From Chloromonas sp. AAM2 (Eukaryota > Chlorophyta > Chlorophyceae > Chlamydomonadales > Chlamydomonadaceae), in assembly GCA_004335635.1 (NCBI GenBank), contig QAXH01005345.1, positions 30,816 through 41,379 on the forward strand: 10,564 nt of DNA, in the 5' to 3' direction. The position numbers and the translations under genes are program-made. Under the pieces are notes generated by a model that worked only from the letters and a program-made list of their open reading frames with translations, did not search any database and was not told where the DNA came from. This document shows positions 7,813 through 10,564 of this stretch, in pieces (the first letter of the stretch is position 1; every line of letters starts with the position of its first letter).

Positions 7813-8128
7813 CTGCCAAAAGCCATGCAAGGGCAGAAAACTTGGTACATTGTGGCCTTAAAATGCATGTGGAACTGCCGCACCAGACAAGCGTCATCCA
7901 CGACTAGTACTCACATGACCCACAAAGTATGAATGGCCAAGGCACATCTCTAAAACTCTTGTAATACGTGGCCCAGCCGTTTCCCAGAGCACCCACTGGG
8001 CTGCGACAGAGCAGATTGGTTTTCCAAACTGCTTGTACTTGTCCTGTGCGTGGTGCATCAGTGCTCAAGCCACCAACCTTGCTCACAAACCACGCTTTTG
8101 AGGGCTGCATCCAGCTCATCAAGTCCAG

Positions 8129-8230
8129 GCCTGAGCCTTAATCGTACTCTTTGTACCTTTAACAAGTCTCAAGATGAGTTCGATTCAAAGGACAGCTGGG
8201 TTGACTACCTAGAAATGATAGAGGACATAA
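8129..8230 (+). CDS. MAT1-like exon (CDK-activating kinase assembly factor)
   Basis: MAT1 holds CDK7 and cyclin H together and joins them to TFIIH in the nucleus. The segment reads LNRTLCTFNKSQDEF, then DSKDSWVDYLEMIEDI, and ends at a consensus donor (ATAA|GTGAGT). It matches the stretch just after the RING finger of plant, animal and yeast MAT1: Y/F-N-K-x-x-x-D/E-F, about seven residues, then Y-L-E-x-x-E-D/E. The acceptor is uncertain; tccag at 8124-8128 is one of several. I could not find the upstream RING exon or the next conserved segment, so this may be a gene with long introns, a divergent copy or a fragment. It is too short to be sure. Confidence 0.5.
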
Positions 8231-8453
8231 GTGAGTACGCACCCAATATTCTATGCATGGTGCATGGTTGGGTGGTCATATGCCAAACGAGCCCCAGAGT
8301 AAGTTACAATCATTGCCAATTGAATGCGTGATTTCGTGCTGGAACTGCGTGCTAGGTTGTACATAGTACTGCCATCTTGGGAATGGAAAGCCAAGCGTGA
8401 AGGCCCCGAGATGAACACATCACACTAATGGGCATCACATGTTGTGGTTTCAG

Positions 8454-8672
8454 GATCAGATCACGCCATCGTCTGGCCTCATTGCCATCCCTGTCCCACC
8501 CTTGCTAGCATACATTACACCCGACCAGGAATTTCAGGGGGGGTGGCTAAAAGAGGCAGGAGTTTTGGGCAGGACGCCGCCAGGCGTCTTGCCGGGGCAG
8601 GAGTTTTTGCGGGGTCCATTGGCTGGTTCCTGCCTGGCGGGCAGGACTTTTCTGGGCTATCATTCGGGCTGA
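8454..8672 (+). CDS. possible exon, unknown
   Basis: After an acceptor-like ttgtggtttcag, one frame reads DQITPSSGLIAIPVPPLLAY and then ITPDQEFQ before entering a G-rich stretch, staying open to 8672. The first 28 residues look protein-like, while the rest follows repeated words (gcaggagttttt, gggcaggac). It does not match the MAT1 segment expected next, and the phase from 8230 does not fit this frame. Confidence 0.2.
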   Translation, partial: DQITPSSGLIAIPVPPLLAYITPDQEFQGGWLKEAGVLGRTPPGVLPGQEFLRGPLAGSCLAGRTFLGYHSG

Positions 8673-8697
8673 TCATCGGGCCAGTGTCATCTGATCA

Positions 8698-8856
8698 CCA
8701 TGGTGTGTCGCATGGTGTGTCGACACAGAGGCAGAGCGACCAAGAAGAGAGAATTGGAAACAGGCTGTGGGACGTCTACGCGCGCAACACACGACTTTGC
8801 GCAAGAGAGTGAAACAGCTGGAACACTTGGTGGCGACGTACATTACGGAGTTCTGA
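8698..8856 (+). CDS. short ORF/last exon ending in a leucine heptad
   Basis: An open frame without ATG ends at TGA 8854-8856. Its last 34 residues start NWKQAVGRLRAQHTTLRKRV and continue KQLEHLVATYITEF. Counting from N as 1, hydrophobic residues fall at 9, 16, 23 and 30 (L, L, L, Y) and at 6, 20, 27 and 34 (V, V, V, F), with H at 13, as in a two-stranded coiled coil. A possible acceptor, gacacag, ends at 8728. The missing start codon suggests a terminal exon. No family is recognised. Confidence 0.35.
   Translation, partial: PWCVAWCVDTEAERPRRENWKQAVGRLRAQHTTLRKRVKQLEHLVATYITEF
8699..8722. repeat. perfect 12-bp duplication
   Basis: Two adjacent copies of catggtgtgtcg, just upstream of the possible acceptor of the heptad exon. 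Confidence 0.95.
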
Positions 8857-9402
8857 GGTACTGGCCGGTCATAATGGTTCACACACCCGCTTGTCTTTTG
8901 ACCCTGTGGCTTAGTTTGCTGTCCCAGAATTGGCCCTCGTGATGGCGTGTACCACCTGCCACTTACTCAGGTGGCAATCAGCTGACCACAAAAACTAATC
9001 CCACGATAGTGTTCCACACCACAACACTGGTTACAGTGGTGCCACTGCAAATTGTCCCAGAACTGGCAAACATCTTTTTAACGAGGCAGCATGTTCATAA
9101 TTGATAATGTCATTCTGAAATGAAAGAATGGAATTGCACGTTCATAAAAAAAGTCTTTTGTTCTTGTGTATTGATCATAATGTATATAGACTTAGACCTT
9201 GTCTTTCTTAGGCTGGCAAATCTCTATGAACATATACAATTGTAATCTTTATATTCTTTTTGTTTCCAAAACTTGTGTATTCAGTTTCGTTTCAATTTGA
9301 TTATTTAACGAAAGTCATTGTGATTTTGTTTGTTTGTTTGAATAAAACCATCATCAGGACTTCAATCCTGCTTTTATATCCTGTGAATTGTTTGAGGTCT
9401 GC
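8857..9402. other. AT-rich stretch without recognised gene
   Basis: The AT content rises, with runs such as tttgtttgtttg and a polyadenylation-like aataaaa at 9341-9347. It may be 3' flank or intron. I see no conserved coding signal on either strand. Confidence 0.5.
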
Positions 9403-9480
9403 TGCCAGTACGATTGCCAGCTTGTCGCTACTGCGCCTCACCACGTCAACTTTTGCAGCCAAAGTTTGGTGCATGTGCTG
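9403..9480 (+). repeat. copy A of a duplicated coding-like motif
   Basis: In one frame this reads CQYDCQLVATAPHHVNFCSQ then SLVHVL. It lines up with copy B at 9962-10042 at both DNA and protein level (shared A-P-x-x-V-N-F and H-V-L), with one codon length difference. The frame closes at a TAG about 18 bp past the copy. Confidence 0.55.
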
Positions 9481-9901
9481 AGCTTATATCAACAGTAGCA
9501 CAGGTACGAGTGTCTCACGCAGTGTGGCTACGGCTCGCATGCAGAAGTGCCATACTGCAGAAGTGCAAGACCAACAATCGGGTATATCGAACGCTGCCTG
9601 TCCGCTGATCGCTGGCGTCTCCACAACTCAGTGCTTTGTTTCACTCGTTGGCTTCTTGCCTGTCAACCGACGACAGTGGGCGTTCACTTGACCCTGATTC
9701 CTCCGCGTGCTTTGACTTTTTGGTTTCTTTTTGATTTCATCCTGGACATTTCTTCCGTGCTGTTGTCTGCAAGGATGCCTTATGTTTTTGTACCTTTATG
9801 GGGCATGTCAAAGTAAGTTATTGTGCCGTGTCATAAGAGTTGAGATAACTTGACATGAATGTGATGCTGTTATTTAACTTCTCTGATGATGGACATCTCT
9901 G

Positions 9902-10135
9902 GTGATTGCGCAGGTAAGTGGACTAAATCCCAGTTTCGTTGCCACTTTCCTTGATTTCCCCTGCAGCCATGATAAGTTCCCTGTTTTTGCTGCGCCTTAC
10001 CAGGTCAACTTCCGCAGACATCGTCATCATGTGCATGTGCTGGCCAGAGCGTGCCTCAATGACACCAACAGCAAAGTCTGTCACTATGTGAACGGCGCGA
10101 ATGCAGGAATACATATAGTGAACAGAAAAATATAA
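9902..10135 (+). CDS. hypothetical ORF holding copy B of the duplicated motif
   Basis: 77 codons. The segment from 9962 reads CSHDKFPVFAAPYQVNFRRH and continues RHHVHVLARACLND, then SKVCHYVNG. The segment is His/Arg/Cys-rich. A good acceptor (ttcccctgcag) ends at 9966, so coding may begin there rather than at the ATG. The tail runs into the AT-rich repeat. No family is recognised; the diverged copy A upstream hints at an exon duplication or a repeated element. Confidence 0.3.
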   Translation: MIAQVSGLNPSFVATFLDFPCSHDKFPVFAAPYQVNFRRHRHHVHVLARACLNDTNSKVCHYVNGANAGIHIVNRKI

Positions 10136-10223
10136 TATAGTATAACAAACTAAATATATTTAATAACAAATATAACAGAAAAATATAATATAATATAACA
10201 AACTAAATATAATGTAACAGAAA
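10121..10223. repeat. AT-rich 53-bp-period tandem repeat
   Basis: The block aacagaaaaatataatatag followed by tataacaaactaaatat lies at 10121-10157 and recurs with one change at 10174-10210. A third partial copy, aacagaaaaa, starts at about 10216. The flanking DNA is much less AT-rich. Confidence 0.92.
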
Positions 10224-10272
10224 AAAACTGCCAGAAAACACCAATATCACCTGTCCAGTGTGTCCCATGCAG

Positions 10273-10399
10273 GTCCGATGCCCAAATGCAGAAAAAATTG
10301 TTGGCTCCTAAGACGACACACATGGTCCATACACAGGAACTCGCAGCTCCTGAGGAACAGGATGACACCTTCCCCGTCCACCTCCACCTCGAGCAATAA
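10273..10399 (+). CDS. possible terminal exon, unknown
   Basis: After acceptor cccatgcag, a frame with one leading base gives 41 codons starting SDAQMQKKLLAPKTTHM and ending FPVHLHLEQ, then TAA at 10397-10399. The stop overlaps aataaa, a polyadenylation-like word. The sequence is charged and unremarkable; no family is recognised. A longer shadow frame (10260-10490) overlaps it with Ser/Thr-rich coding that looks less likely. Confidence 0.3.
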
Positions 10400-10503
10400 A
10401 AGTCTCACTCTGGCCAACGAAGCAGTAGAACAGGCTCCACTGGACGAAGGACAGACACTACCTCCAGCCTCAGTTTTTGTTGCGTGTTAACCAACAGTTA
10501 ATA

Positions 10504-10521
10504 CCCCATCTTCGGATGGGG
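10504..10521. other. perfect 7-bp hairpin with TTCG loop
   Basis: ccccatc, ttcg, gatgggg: a perfect stem closed by C-G around a TTCG tetraloop, which is an unusually stable RNA loop type. It lies about 105 bp after the TAA at 10397-10399. No T-run follows, so it is not a bacterial-type terminator. Confidence 0.8.
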
Positions 10522-10564
10522 CACGTGGGCGTTAGTATGGGCTCCGTATGGGCTTTGCATGGTT

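Noticed and set aside
8568..8600. gacgcc/ggcgtc inverted repeat as a regulatory hairpin
   Set aside because: A 6-bp stem in G/C-rich repetitive sequence is expected by chance.

Overview
The window looks like nuclear DNA of an intron-rich eukaryote, most likely a green alga. The kingdom call rests on one recognisable gene: the left 6 kb, on the minus strand, carries the 5' part of a MutS-homologue gene that I identify as MSH5. Its best-conserved stretch resembles plant MSH5 as I remember it, and it is broken by eleven complete introns of about 250-590 bp. I see no operons and no bacterial signals. I cannot name the species.

Left region (1-5985, minus strand). I reconstructed twelve MSH5 exons by hand from frame continuity, splice sites and residue-by-residue agreement with remembered MSH5 proteins. 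The start codon is at 5985. Together they give 1,474 coding bases (about 491 residues) and cover the N-terminus, connector, lever and the beginning of the clamp region. The ATPase domain lies beyond position 1. Two introns appear to use GC donors and one uses a poor GT donor. Introns hold several short tandem repeats, including a 15-bp minisatellite at the left edge.

Middle region (5986-8128). A short spacer follows the MSH5 start, with a well-placed plus-strand ATG 73 bp away. The rest is poorly resolved: a plus-strand ORF with a 21-bp repeat encoding Gly-Ser-Gly-Gly-Gly-Asn-Ser, a cluster of gatacg palindromes, and a minus-strand exon-like stretch. None of these is a recognised family.

Right region (8129-10564, plus strand). 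An exon-like piece at 8129-8230 resembles the segment just after the RING finger of MAT1, the assembly factor of CDK-activating kinase/TFIIH, and ends in a consensus donor. I found neither its RING exon nor a convincing next MAT1 exon. Farther right are an ORF ending in a clean leucine heptad, an AT-rich stretch, two diverged copies of a roughly 25-codon motif, a 53-bp AT-rich tandem repeat, an exon-like ORF ending at 10399, and a small perfect hairpin with a TTCG loop.

MSH5 is the solid result. The MAT1 call is moderate. Everything else on the right is tentative. No clear new system is visible; the most unusual items are the non-standard MSH5 splice sites and the unexplained exon-like and duplicated pieces on the right.
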